Shown: positions 32,929 through 42,065 of the stretch, in pieces | Layout: every line of letters begins with the position of its first letter | Position numbering within the stretch: the first letter of the stretch is position 1 | NCBI GenBank assembly: GCA_003862195.1 | Contig: QOUO01000001.1 | Location: 62,001 to 126,000 of the forward strand | Length of the DNA: 64,000 nt | Direction of reading: 5' to 3' | Origin: Coriobacteriaceae bacterium | GTDB lineage: Bacteria > Actinomycetota > Coriobacteriia > Coriobacteriales > Atopobiaceae | Position numbers and translations under genes: made by a program | The notes under the pieces: model-generated | The model's database searches: none | Seen by the model: the letters and a program-made list of their open reading frames with translations, nothing else | Told to the model about the DNA's origin: nothing

Positions 32929-34540
32929 GCCAGTTGCTCCTTCCGCGTTCCTCGCGCGCGTCGCGCACGCCGCGCACCTCGGGACCGCTCTCGTGCTTCC
33001 TCAGTCGGTCGCTCGCACTCGGTCCCAGGTCTATGCGCGTGCGCCCGTTTTTGTCGGAAGTGACTCTAGCACCATTCGCCCGCGCGCGCATCTCGCGCTC
33101 CCTCCTGAGGGACTCCGGGCTCGTCGGGTCCTGCGGGCGCGCCTCGTCGCGACGCGCGCCGCCGCCCAGCACCGTGAAGCGCGACCTGCCACGAGGCTCC
33201 GTCGGGGCGGACGCCGTCCCGTACGGGCGAGAAGAGCGTGCGCTCCTCGGCGTGGGCTCCCCCACAAACGACTCCTCGCGCCGGGGCGCGGACGTGACGC
33301 TGAACTCGCTCCTGCGGTCGTCGTACTCCGTCTGCGGCAGCTTGCTCTGGAGGGACACCGACAGCACGATGCCCGCCAGCATGAGCGAGCTCATGATGGA
33401 CGATCCGCCGTACGAGACGAAGGGGATGGGCTTTCCAGACAGCGGGAAGAGCCCCAGCACGCCCGCCACGTTGAGCAGCATCTGCGCCACGATCACCACG
33501 GTGCAGCCCATGGCCGCGAGCTGGCCCGCGAGGTCCGGCGCGTAGCGGGCGATCTCGAGCCCCGCCCACAGCAGCGCCGCGAACGCGCAGAGCATGCCGA
33601 CCGTCCCCACGAGCCCGAGCTCCTCGCCGATCACGGCGTAGATGAAGTCGTTGTACGCCATGGGCAGGTAGGAGTACTTCTGCTTGGACATGCCGATGCC
33701 CACGCCAAACAGGCCGCCGGAGCCAAACGCGTAGAAGCCCTGCACGATCTGGTAGCCGGTGCCGTACGGGTCCGAGAACGGGTTGAGCATCGTCATGACG
33801 CGGGCCCGCGAGTAGGGCGTGGCCATGGACACGGCAATCATCGCGGCGAGGCCGATGCCCAGGATTCCCAGGCAGAGCCTTCCGGAGGCGCCGCCAAAGT
33901 AGAGCATGACCACGAGCGTCACGCCCAGGATGGTGACCGTGCCCTTGTCCGGCTGCAGGAAGATGAGTCCCAGGGGCACGAGCACGCCCAGCGCGAGGAA
34001 CCACAGGAGCTCGCGCGTGGAGCGCGTCCCATCCTGGTAGTAGTCGCTGATGAGGTTGGCCGCCACGAGGACGAGCGTCACCTTTGCGAACTCTGAGGGC
34101 TGCAGGTTCACGGGGCCCAGCTGGATCCAGCGCGAGGCGCCGTAGGCGTCCGCGCCCGCGAACGGCGTCATCACGAGCAGCAGGAGGAACAGCGTCACGG
34201 CCCACTCCACCACGAGGAGCTTCCTCAGCCACAGGTGGTAGTCAAAGTAGGCCAGCAAGAACGCGAGCCCGGCGCCAACGCCCGCAAACGCCACCTGGCG
34301 CTGCAGGTAGAACGCGGGGTTGTAGCTCGAGCTGGACGACGTGAGCGCCGATATGGACGACGACGAGTAGATCATCGTGATGCCGAAGAGCGTGAGCAGC
34401 ACCACCGCGCCCAGAAACACGAGGCGCGGCACCATGAAGCGCGCGGGCGTGCCAAAGACGTACCGGTCGGCCCAGGGACCGCTGCCCCTGCCGCCGGACC
34501 GCGGGAGGGACGACCGCCCCAGGGACTCGACTCGCTCCAT
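32918..34540 (-). CDS. ftsW: Lipid II polymerase / division SEDS protein FtsW
   Basis: A 540-residue SEDS glycosyltransferase. Ten hydrophobic segments lie at about 35-405, ending with the FVSYGGSSIMSSLMLAGI signature near 375. It polymerises lipid II with its cognate PBP, FtsI at 38493. The C-terminal 130 residues are charged, Arg/Ser/Pro-rich and cytoplasmic, much longer than in E. coli. The ATG at 34540 starts 3 bases after the murD stop. RodA would be the alternative, but the position in the cluster supports FtsW. Confidence 0.92.
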   Translation of the reverse strand: MERVESLGRSSLPRSGGRGSGPWADRYVFGTPARFMVPRLVFLGAVVLLTLFGITMIYSSSSISALTSSSSSYNPAFYLQRQVAFAGVGAGLAFLLAYFDYHLWLRKLLVVEWAVTLFLLLLVMTPFAGADAYGASRWIQLGPVNLQPSEFAKVTLVLVAANLISDYYQDGTRSTRELLWFLALGVLVPLGLIFLQPDKGTVTILGVTLVVMLYFGGASGRLCLGILGIGLAAMIAVSMATPYSRARVMTMLNPFSDPYGTGYQIVQGFYAFGSGGLFGVGIGMSKQKYSYLPMAYNDFIYAVIGEELGLVGTVGMLCAFAALLWAGLEIARYAPDLAGQLAAMGCTVVIVAQMLLNVAGVLGLFPLSGKPIPFVSYGGSSIMSSLMLAGIVLSVSLQSKLPQTEYDDRRSEFSVTSAPRREESFVGEPTPRSARSSRPYGTASAPTEPRGRSRFTVLGGGARRDEARPQDPTSPESLRREREMRARANGARVTSDKNGRTRIDLGPSASDRLRKHESGPEVRGVRDAREERGRSNWRGR

Positions 34541-34543
34541 CCG

Positions 34544-35971
34544 CTACATACCACCCTTCGTGCCGCCGAGCTCGGCCACGTACCCCTTGAAGGCGCGGCC
34601 CCTCTCGGCCATGTTCGAGAACTCGTCGAACGACGAGCACGCGGGCGATAGCAGCACCACGTCGCCCGGCTCCGCGTCCGCGACCGCGGCCTCGAAGGCC
34701 TCGCGCAGGTGCGGCGCCCTCTGGACGAGAAGTGCGCCCCCCTCGCCCTGGAGCTCGTCCTCGAGCGCGGAGGCGATCCTCTCCCCCGCCGCGCCAAAGC
34801 AGACGGCCGCCTTGCACTTTGCAACGACGTCGTGGACGAGCGGGCCCAGGTCCGTGCCCTTGTCGTGACCGCCCAGAAGCAGCACGATGCGGCCCTTGGG
34901 GAACGCCGTGAGCGCCTTCTGGACGGAGTCGGTGTTCGTGGCCTTGGAGTCGTTCACGAAGCGCACGCCGCGCACCTCGCCGCAGGGCTCGATGCGGTGC
35001 TCGAGCGCGCGGAAGGCCAGGATGCCCTTCTCCACGTCCGCGTCGGGCACGCCGAGCTCGATGGCGAGCGCGGAGGCCGCGAGCGCGTTCTGCACGTTGT
35101 GCTCGCCCTTGATGGGCATGCTGTCGACGGGCAGGAGCACGTGCTCGTCGCCGTCGAGGCGCACGCAGAGCCTGCCGTCGCGCACGAAGGCCGCGCACGT
35201 GACGTCCGGCGAGGGCACCTCGTGCACGTTGAGCGTGAGGACGCGCAGGCCGCGCTCCCTCAGCCTCCTGATGACGGCGCGGCACCACGAGTCCTCGTCG
35301 CTCACGATGGCGAGGTCGTCCGCGGTCAGGTTCTGGAAGATCTTCTCCTTCGCGGCGGCGTACGCCTCGATGGAGCCGTGCCACTCCACGTGGTCGGGCG
35401 TCACGTTGAGAAGGACGGCCACGCGGGGGTGGAGCCGCCTCGTGGTCGCGAGCTGGAAGCTTGACAGCTCGGCCACGAACCACTCGTCGTCCGGGCGGTC
35501 GCGCAGCTCCGCCGTGCAGAGCGTGCCGATGTTGCCCACGGCCACGGCGCGCATGCCCGCCGTGCGCAGGAGCTGCGTCGCGAGCGTGGTCGTGGTGGTC
35601 TTGCCGTTGGTGCCGGTGATGCCCACCCACCTGCGCGGGCTCTCGCGCCAGGCGAACTCGGGCTCGCCGATGACCTCGCCGGAGCAGGCGACGGCCGCCT
35701 TGAAGAAGGGCGAGAACTCGGAAATGCCGGGCGAGGCCACGGTCAGGTCGTAGCGCCCGGTCACGTCCTCGGTGCCGAGCACGACGCGCGCGCCCTTCTC
35801 CTCCAGCTCGCGCGTGACGTCGCCCTCGTGGGAGCTGGCGCCGCCGTACACCGTGACGGAGGACACGCGGCCCTGAGGCTGGTCCAGCAGGTAGCCGGCC
35901 ACCTCCCGTCCGGTCTTGCCCAAGCCGAGTACGCAGACGTCGCCGAGCGACGCGTCGGATTGACGAGCCAT
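34544..35971 (-). CDS. murD: UDP-N-acetylmuramoylalanine--D-glutamate ligase
   Basis: A 475-residue Mur ligase adding D-Glu to UDP-MurNAc-L-Ala. VCVLGLGKTGREVAGYLL is at residues 13-30, the ATP P-loop is VGITGTNGKTTTTTLA near 117-132, and HRIEPCGEVRGVRFVNDSKATN is near 315-335 (in part). GGHDKGTDLGPL and LLSPACSSFDEF follow, the latter a MurD hallmark. ATG with AGGGAGG upstream, 13 bases after mraY. Confidence 0.95.
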   Translation of the reverse strand: MARQSDASLGDVCVLGLGKTGREVAGYLLDQPQGRVSSVTVYGGASSHEGDVTRELEEKGARVVLGTEDVTGRYDLTVASPGISEFSPFFKAAVACSGEVIGEPEFAWRESPRRWVGITGTNGKTTTTTLATQLLRTAGMRAVAVGNIGTLCTAELRDRPDDEWFVAELSSFQLATTRRLHPRVAVLLNVTPDHVEWHGSIEAYAAAKEKIFQNLTADDLAIVSDEDSWCRAVIRRLRERGLRVLTLNVHEVPSPDVTCAAFVRDGRLCVRLDGDEHVLLPVDSMPIKGEHNVQNALAASALAIELGVPDADVEKGILAFRALEHRIEPCGEVRGVRFVNDSKATNTDSVQKALTAFPKGRIVLLLGGHDKGTDLGPLVHDVVAKCKAAVCFGAAGERIASALEDELQGEGGALLVQRAPHLREAFEAAVADAEPGDVVLLSPACSSFDEFSNMAERGRAFKGYVAELGGTKGGM

Positions 35972-35984
35972 TGTTGGGGCCTCC

Positions 35985-37016
35985 CTAGCGAAGCTGGAAG
36001 TAGAGCGCGAACCCGAGGACCGCGAACGCGGCGGAGACGATCCAGGAGCGGATCACGACCTTGGTCTCGCTCCACCCCTTCTTCTCGAAGTGGTGGTGGA
36101 TTGGTGCCATGAGGAAGACGCGCTTCCCCGTGGTCTTGAAGCTCACGACCTGGATGATGACGGACAGTGCCTCCACGATGAAGAGGCCGCCCATCACGAG
36201 CGAGCAGATCTCCGTCTTGGTGAGCACGGCCAGGGCCGCGAAGGCGGCACCCAGCGCGAGCGAGCCCGTGTCGCCCATGAAGATGGACGCGGGGTAGCAG
36301 TTGTACCAGAGGAAGCCGACGAGCGCGCCGGAGATTGCAGCGGCGAAGATCGCGAGGTTCTTCTCGTTGTAGCTGAAGGCGACCATACTCATGATGAGCA
36401 TCACCACGAGCGTGCAGCCGCCGGCGAGGCCGTCGAGGCCGTCCGTGAGGTTGACGGCGTTGGAGAGGCCCGCCATGAGGAGAAACACGAACAGCATGTA
36501 CAGCCACGGCAGGCGGAGCGTGGCGCCGCCCACCACGACGGTGCTCGTGAGCACGCCGAGGTCGAGCACGGCGCCGCCGGGGAACTCGACCCTGGGGCTC
36601 ACGCGGCAGTAGTTGACGGCGACCACGCAGAACGCGACCGAGATCAGGATGAGGCCGGCCATCTTCTGCGAGGGCGTGAGGCCGAGCGAGCGACGGTGCG
36701 CGACGCTCTCGATGTCGTCCAGCAGGCCGAGCGAGCCGGTGAGGAACGTCGCCAGCACCGCGAGGATCAGGTCGGTGGTCCACGTGGCCTGGATGAAGCA
36801 CGTGACGAGCACCGCCAGCAGGATCACGACGCCGCCCATGGTGGGCGTGCCCTGCTTTACGAGGTGGCGCTGGGGGCCGTCGGCCCTGACCTGCTGGCCG
36901 ATGCCCTCGTGCTTCATCATCTTGATGAAGAAGGGCATGACCACGAGCACGATGGCCGCCGCGATGACGGCCGACAGGAAGACCTGGTAGGTTGGGTAGC
37001 TTGGATTTCCGAACAT
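35985..37016 (-). CDS. mraY: Phospho-N-acetylmuramoyl-pentapeptide transferase
   Basis: A 343-residue polytopic membrane enzyme that makes lipid I. About ten transmembrane segments. The family signatures are QGTPTMGG (about 54-61), DDIESVAHRRSLGL near 105, NLTDGLDGLAGG near 190, and FMGDTGSLALG near 250; the last part includes MAPIHHHFEKKGW near 308. The ATG overlaps the murF stop by one base (TGATG). Confidence 0.96.
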   Translation of the reverse strand: MFGNPSYPTYQVFLSAVIAAAIVLVVMPFFIKMMKHEGIGQQVRADGPQRHLVKQGTPTMGGVVILLAVLVTCFIQATWTTDLILAVLATFLTGSLGLLDDIESVAHRRSLGLTPSQKMAGLILISVAFCVVAVNYCRVSPRVEFPGGAVLDLGVLTSTVVVGGATLRLPWLYMLFVFLLMAGLSNAVNLTDGLDGLAGGCTLVVMLIMSMVAFSYNEKNLAIFAAAISGALVGFLWYNCYPASIFMGDTGSLALGAAFAALAVLTKTEICSLVMGGLFIVEALSVIIQVVSFKTTGKRVFLMAPIHHHFEKKGWSETKVVIRSWIVSAAFAVLGFALYFQLR

Positions 37017-38464
37017 CAGGCCAACACTCCCTTGACGAACTTGTCCAGACCGACGGACCTCGAGCCCTTGGCGAGCACCAGGTCGTCCTCGCGCAGCACC
37101 GGCGCCATCGTCCTCACGGCGGCGTCGACGTCCTCGAAGAGCTCGATCCTATCCTCCGAGAAGCCCATCGTGAGCGCCGCCTCGCGCATCTCGCGCGCGT
37201 CGTCCGTGCCCACAAAGACCAGCAGGTCGAGCGGCTTGGCTGCCGCGTACGCGCCGATGTAGCCGTGCAGGCGGCGGGACTCCGCGCCCAGCTCGCCCAC
37301 CTCGCCCAGGACGGCGACGCGCCTGCCCGTGCACGACATGGTGCACAGCACGTCGAGCGCCGCGGCGATGGAGCTCGGGCTCGCGTTGTACGAGTCGTCG
37401 ATCATGCGCGGCTTGCCGACCTCGCTCACGACCTCGAGCCTCATGCCCGTGCGCGGCATGCTGCTCATGGCCTCGGCCGCCTCGGCGCGGTCCACGCCCA
37501 GCCGGTCGCAGATGGCCATGGCCAGCAGGAAGTCGCTCACGACGGCCCTGCCGGGCACGTTGAGGCTCACGTCGCGCCTCCAGCCGTCGGCAAAGGCGAG
37601 CGAGAAGGACGGGCAGCCGTCCTCGCCCACGGTGACGCCGAGCGCACGAACGTCGTCCTTCTCGCCCTGGCCCACGTGCAGGCACTCCACGCCCGCCGGA
37701 CGGGCGTACTCGCCCTCGATGAGCGGCGCGAAGTCGTTGTCGGACGTGAGCACCAGGCAGGGGCGCGCGGGCGCGTCTGCCGCGTCAGAGGGCTGCATGC
37801 CAGATATGATCTCGGCCTTGGCGCGGGCGATGTTCTCGCGCGAGCCCAGGAGGCCGATGTGGCTCGTCCCCACGTTCGTGATGACGGACACGGTGGGCAG
37901 CGCCGCCGCAGCGAGCCGCGTGAGCTCGCCCTTGTGGTTCATGCCCATCTCGCACACCAGGACCTCGTCCTCGGCGTCTGCGCCCAGGACCGTTATGGGG
38001 AGCCCGATGAGGTTGTTGAAGTTGCCGGCCGTCGCATGCACGCGGTAGCGGCGCGCGAGGCCCGCGCGCAGCATGTCCTTCGTGGTGGTCTTGCCCACGG
38101 AGCCCGTGACGCCCACCACGACCCACTGCGGGTTCATGCGGCGCCAGGCGCCCGCCAGCCGGAGCATGAACTCCTCGGCGTCGTCGGCCTCGGCCCTCAG
38201 CACGGCGCAGCCATGCTCGCGGGCGAGCGCCAGCACGTCGTCGCCCGCGGGCTCGGTCATGACCACTGCCGCGGCCCCGGCCTCGATGGCCGCGGGCGCG
38301 AACCTGTTGCCGTCGACCCGCTCGCCCTTGAAGCACACGAAGGCGTTGCCGTCCCCCGCCTCGCGGGAGTCGGTCGTGACGCCCTCGATTCTGGCGCCCT
38401 CCGGCGCGTACGCGACGTCTGCGGACGTCGCGCGTGCCATGTCCGACACGGAGATCCTTACCAT
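37016..38464 (-). CDS. murF: UDP-N-acetylmuramoyl-tripeptide--D-alanyl-D-alanine ligase
   Basis: A 482-residue Mur ligase that adds D-Ala-D-Ala to the tripeptide. GVTTDSREAGDGNAFVCFKG is at about 26-45, the P-loop is GVTGSVGKTTTKDML near 107-121, and DDSYNASPSSIAAAL near 350. FVGTDDAREM at about 425 is in the C-terminal domain. A copy of the dispersed motif encodes GEKDD near residue 268, in a loop. The ATG at 38464 follows ftsI by 28 bases. murE, which normally lies between ftsI and murF, is not here. Confidence 0.94.
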   Translation of the reverse strand: MVRISVSDMARATSADVAYAPEGARIEGVTTDSREAGDGNAFVCFKGERVDGNRFAPAAIEAGAAAVVMTEPAGDDVLALAREHGCAVLRAEADDAEEFMLRLAGAWRRMNPQWVVVGVTGSVGKTTTKDMLRAGLARRYRVHATAGNFNNLIGLPITVLGADAEDEVLVCEMGMNHKGELTRLAAAALPTVSVITNVGTSHIGLLGSRENIARAKAEIISGMQPSDAADAPARPCLVLTSDNDFAPLIEGEYARPAGVECLHVGQGEKDDVRALGVTVGEDGCPSFSLAFADGWRRDVSLNVPGRAVVSDFLLAMAICDRLGVDRAEAAEAMSSMPRTGMRLEVVSEVGKPRMIDDSYNASPSSIAAALDVLCTMSCTGRRVAVLGEVGELGAESRRLHGYIGAYAAAKPLDLLVFVGTDDAREMREAALTMGFSEDRIELFEDVDAAVRTMAPVLREDDLVLAKGSRSVGLDKFVKGVLA

Positions 38465-38492
38465 TCCATCACCTGTCAACTTCCCCTGGCGA

Positions 38493-40292
38493 CTAGCCCG
38501 CATCGGGCGACACGCCCATGTCTGATAGGGCCTCACTCATGATAGTAGAGAAGAGCGGCGCGGCCGAAGAGGTCGCCAAATATGGAGTTCCATTGAGTCC
38601 CACGTACACCAGGACGTCGGGGTCGTCGGCGTTCGCGAAGCCGATGAGCGAGCTCACGTACTTGTTCTTCGCGTAGCCGCCCGACTCGTCGGCCTGCTCG
38701 CCCGTGCCGGTCTTGCCGGCCACGTCGTAGCCCGTGACCTGGGCCGCCTGTGCGGTGCCCTCCTTCACGACGGTGCGCATCATGTCCGTCACCTGGCTGG
38801 CGGTCTTCTTCGAGACCGAGCGCCCCTCGCTCTTCCACGTGACCTTCTTGCCCGCCTTGCTCACCAGGAAGTGCGGGGTCACGATCTTGCCGCCGTTGGC
38901 GATGGAGCCGATGGCCTTCACCATCTGGTCCAGCGGGATGGCGAGCGACTGGCCAAACGACATGGAGCCCAGGCTCGCGCCGTCGTACTCGTTCAGCTGC
39001 TTCACGATGCCCTTGACCTCGCCGGGGTAGTCGATCCCCGTCTTGGTCCCGATCTTGAACTTCGCGATGCCGTTCGCGAAGCGCTCCTCGCCTATCACGT
39101 CCTGCGCCACCGTCGCCATGCCGGCGTTGGAGGACCGCCTCAGGATCTCGCGCAGCGTCATCTGCATGGTCTGCGTGCGACCGTCGTCGTCGCCCACCAG
39201 GTCGGAGCCGACCTTCACCTTGCCGGGCACGGTGTAGGTGCTGTCCGGCGTCATGAGCCCGTCCTCGATGCCGATGGCGGCCGTCAGCACCTTGAAGATG
39301 GAGCCCGGCTCGTAGGATGAGGACACCGGCTTCAGGTTGAGCGCGCCCTCCGCAATCGTGGACGTGTCCGTGATGTTGAACAGCGGGGTCGAGCAGGCGG
39401 CGAGCACCTCGCCGGTCTTCGGGTCCGTCACCATGACGGAGCCGGAGTCTGCCTTGTAGGTGCTCACGCCCTGCGTGATGGTCGTCTCGGCGACCTTCTG
39501 GATGTCGATGTCGATCGATATGACGATGTCCGTGCCGTTCTTGGCCTTCTTGATGACCTGGGAGTTGCCTCCCGCGATCGGCGTCCCGCCCGAGCCGGTC
39601 TCGAGCAGCATCTTGCCGTCCGTGCCGGAGAGGATCTTGTCGTAGTACAGCTCGAGCCCGGAGAGCCCCTTGCCGTCCGTGCCCACGATGCCCAGGATCT
39701 GGCCACCCGTCGACCCGTACGGGTAGACGCGCTTCATGTCGTCCAGGTAGTAGACGCCCTTGATCTTCTTCTTCTCGAGCTTCTTCTTGATGGCGTTCGC
39801 GACGTCGGTGTCCACCTGGCGCTTCACGTAGCTAAAGGACGTGTTGCCCATGAGCTTGTCCACGTAGTCCGTGGCCTTGCCGCCGAGCTCGTCCGCGATG
39901 ATCTCCGCAGCCTTCGCGGGGTCGTTGACCTCCTTGGGGTTGCAGTAGATGGTCTTGCACTCCTTGCTCATGGCAAGGACGTTGCCGTTCCTGTCGTATA
40001 TGGTCCCGCGCTTGGCCTGGATCGTGATCTCGTTCGTCCGCTGCGCCTCCGCCTTGGACGAGAGGCTCTTGGCCTCCACGACCTGCAGGTACACGAGCTT
40101 GCCGCACACAACGACCATGATTGCCGCGAAGACGAGAAGGACGACCCTCATCATCTGCTCGTACGAGCTGTGGTCGGGGCGCCTGACTCCGCGGTCGCCC
40201 CTCATGCGCGAAGTGGGCGCCTCGTCGTACGAGGCGCCCGCCACGTCAAAGCGGCCTCTGCGGCCGTTCCTATTTCCGTATCGATTGCTCAC
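38493..40292 (-). CDS. ftsI: Division-specific D,D-transpeptidase (class B PBP)
   Basis: A 599-residue class B penicillin-binding protein. A basic cytoplasmic part (1-45) leads to one transmembrane helix (about 47-68, MRVVLLVFAAIMVVVCGKL). The pedestal domain follows, and the transpeptidase domain has SIFK (catalytic Ser, about 327), SSN (about 388) and KTGTGEQ (about 524). No PASTA domains. It cross-links septal peptidoglycan with FtsW. A start GTG at 40292 has a poor binding site and may be coupled to the ftsL-like gene 11 bases upstream. Confidence 0.94.
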   Translation of the reverse strand: MSNRYGNRNGRRGRFDVAGASYDEAPTSRMRGDRGVRRPDHSSYEQMMRVVLLVFAAIMVVVCGKLVYLQVVEAKSLSSKAEAQRTNEITIQAKRGTIYDRNGNVLAMSKECKTIYCNPKEVNDPAKAAEIIADELGGKATDYVDKLMGNTSFSYVKRQVDTDVANAIKKKLEKKKIKGVYYLDDMKRVYPYGSTGGQILGIVGTDGKGLSGLELYYDKILSGTDGKMLLETGSGGTPIAGGNSQVIKKAKNGTDIVISIDIDIQKVAETTITQGVSTYKADSGSVMVTDPKTGEVLAACSTPLFNITDTSTIAEGALNLKPVSSSYEPGSIFKVLTAAIGIEDGLMTPDSTYTVPGKVKVGSDLVGDDDGRTQTMQMTLREILRRSSNAGMATVAQDVIGEERFANGIAKFKIGTKTGIDYPGEVKGIVKQLNEYDGASLGSMSFGQSLAIPLDQMVKAIGSIANGGKIVTPHFLVSKAGKKVTWKSEGRSVSKKTASQVTDMMRTVVKEGTAQAAQVTGYDVAGKTGTGEQADESGGYAKNKYVSSLIGFANADDPDVLVYVGLNGTPYLATSSAAPLFSTIMSEALSDMGVSPDAG

Positions 40293-40303
40293 GGCAGAAG
40301 AGT

Positions 40304-40939
40304 TTACGCCGCGTCGGAGCCCGTCTGCGTGCCGTCGGAAGACTGCGCAGCATTTGCAGAATCGGTCGATGCGGACTCGTCGGTCGTGGCGGCGGACTTC
40401 TTCGAGCTGGAGGTCGAGATGGAGCCGGAGTCGGCGCTCGTGCTGGAGTCAGACGTCGTGGCCGAGCTGGAGGTAGAGTCTGAGGCTGAACCTGAAGTAG
40501 AGGTTGAGGTCGAGGTTGAAGCTGCGCTCTTCTCGCCCGAGACGCTCATGCTCTCGCTCGAGGTGGAGGGGACCATGCCGTAGTTCTGGGTCGCGATGGC
40601 GTTCACGCGCGAGCTGCTGCTCAGCACGGAGCGCTCGATCTTGAGGTCGCTGTTGGTGGTCTCGGCGGTCTTGATCTTCTGCTCAAGGGAGCTGGACCCC
40701 ATCATGTTCGAGACCGCGGCCGCCGTGAGGGCGACGCGTGCCACGCCCACCGCGGCGAGCACAAGGGCACAGGCAATCACGAGCTTGAAGCGGCTCCAGA
40801 ACGTGGTGGAGACGCCGCGGCGGACGCGTGCGTCGAGCCCGCCGCCCTCGACGACCTCGAAGGAGCGTCGCGGGTCCTCGCGAGGCCGCTCGTATGCGTT
40901 TCCATAGAAGCTGTATGCCTCGGAGCCCAAGTTGGTCAT
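40304..40939 (-). CDS. FtsL-like division protein with Ser/Thr-rich tail
   Basis: A 211-residue bitopic protein in the position of ftsL, between rsmH and ftsI. A basic N-terminus (to about 50) is followed by one transmembrane helix (about 51-72, KLVIACALVLAAVGVARVAL) and a short coiled coil (about 83-105, SLEQKIKTAETTNSDLKIER). The NAIATQNYGMVP segment resembles the end of FtsL/DivIC domains. From about 125 the protein is nearly all Ser, Thr, Ala, Gly and Asp. FtsL connects the FtsQB and FtsWI complexes. The assignment rests mainly on context and topology. Confidence 0.75.
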   Translation of the reverse strand: MTNLGSEAYSFYGNAYERPREDPRRSFEVVEGGGLDARVRRGVSTTFWSRFKLVIACALVLAAVGVARVALTAAAVSNMMGSSSLEQKIKTAETTNSDLKIERSVLSSSSRVNAIATQNYGMVPSTSSESMSVSGEKSAASTSTSTSTSGSASDSTSSSATTSDSSTSADSGSISTSSSKKSAATTDESASTDSANAAQSSDGTQTGSDAA

Positions 40940-40971
40940 CTTCTGTTCCCCTTAGATGCCAGTGCCACCGC

Positions 40972-40993
40972 TTGCGGTGGCACGTAGGTGATG
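40972..40993. repeat. Perfect inverted repeat between rsmH and ftsL
   Basis: GTGCCACCG and CGGTGGCAC form a 9-bp perfect stem around CTTG. It lies in the 5' leader of the ftsL-like gene and has no T-tract on either strand, so it is not a simple terminator. It could influence mRNA stability or bind a protein. Confidence 0.5.
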
Positions 40994-41081
40994 CGTTGGT
41001 GGTTCGTTTAAGCTGCGTTGTGGTGCGTGGTGCTGCGTTTTAGTGGTGCTTGGGCAAACGGCCGAGGCCGGATGCGTTGGT

Positions 41082-42053
41082 TCAGGTGCCCTCCTCGGTG
41101 GTGTCCAGGCGGACGGCCACCCTCATGAGCGCACTTCTCGCCCGGGGGTTCCGGGCAACCTCATCGTCGCTCGCGACGATGGGCTTCTTGGTCCTGACGC
41201 GGACTATCGGCACGTGGCCGCACACGCACACCGGAAGGTCCGGCGGGCAGATGCAACCCTGCGACATCTCCGAGAACACGTGCTTGACCACGCGGTCCTC
41301 GAGCGAGTGGTACGAGATGACGCAGATCCTTCCCCCGGGGTTCGCCCACCTGACGGCGGCGCGGAGCCCCTTGTCAAGCACGTCGAGCTCGTGGTTGACC
41401 TCGATGCGCAGGGCCTGGAAGGTCTTGCGCGCGGGGTGTCCGCCATGCCTTCGGGCCGCCGCGGGGATCGCCTGCTTGATGACGTCCACCAGCTCGAGCG
41501 TCGTCTCGATCGGGGCCTTCTCGCGCCTGAGCACCACCTGGTGGGCGATGCGTGACGCGAACTTCTCGTCCCCGTAGACACGGAGAACCCGGGCGAGGTC
41601 GGCTTCGTTGTAGTGGTTTATGACCTCTGCTGCGGTTAGGGTGTTGTTGCCCGGGTCCATGCGCATGTCAAGCGGGGCGTCCTCGTGGTACGAGAAGCCC
41701 CTCTCGGGGATGTCGAGCTGCGGGGAGGAGACGCCGATGTCGAACAGGAAGCAGTCGACGCCGGGTACCTCCGCCTTGACCAGGAGCTCGTCCAGGGAGC
41801 CGAAGTTCCCCTTGAGGAAGCGGTGCTCCGCCCCCGGGACCTCGCCCTCGAAGCGCCTCGCGGCGGCCTCGAGCGCCATGTCGTCCTGGTCGATGCCGAT
41901 GGAGAGTCCGTCCGGTTGGATCCTCTTGGCCATCTCGACCGAGTGTCCGGCCCCTCCCAGGGTGCAGTCGCAAACGACCTCCCCCGGCTTGGGGTCGAGC
42001 TCGGCCAAGACCTCGCTCAGCATGACGGGAATGTGCCGATATTCTTGTGTCAA
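41082..42053 (-). CDS. rsmH: 16S rRNA (cytosine(1402)-N(4))-methyltransferase
   Basis: A 323-residue SAM methyltransferase (MraW) that methylates C1402 in the ribosomal P site. YRHIPVMLSEVL is at the N-terminus, VCDCTLGGAGHS (SAM motif) near 28-39, FLFDIGVSSPQLD near 115, and GGRICVISYHSLEDRVVK near 240. The TTG at 42053 fits: GGGGGTGG lies 5 bases upstream and the protein begins MTQEYRHIP as in the family; the GTG at 42062 leaves no room for the binding site. Confidence 0.93.
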   Translation of the reverse strand: MTQEYRHIPVMLSEVLAELDPKPGEVVCDCTLGGAGHSVEMAKRIQPDGLSIGIDQDDMALEAAARRFEGEVPGAEHRFLKGNFGSLDELLVKAEVPGVDCFLFDIGVSSPQLDIPERGFSYHEDAPLDMRMDPGNNTLTAAEVINHYNEADLARVLRVYGDEKFASRIAHQVVLRREKAPIETTLELVDVIKQAIPAAARRHGGHPARKTFQALRIEVNHELDVLDKGLRAAVRWANPGGRICVISYHSLEDRVVKHVFSEMSQGCICPPDLPVCVCGHVPIVRVRTKKPIVASDDEVARNPRARSALMRVAVRLDTTEEGT

Positions 42054-42065
42054 GCGGTCCACCCC

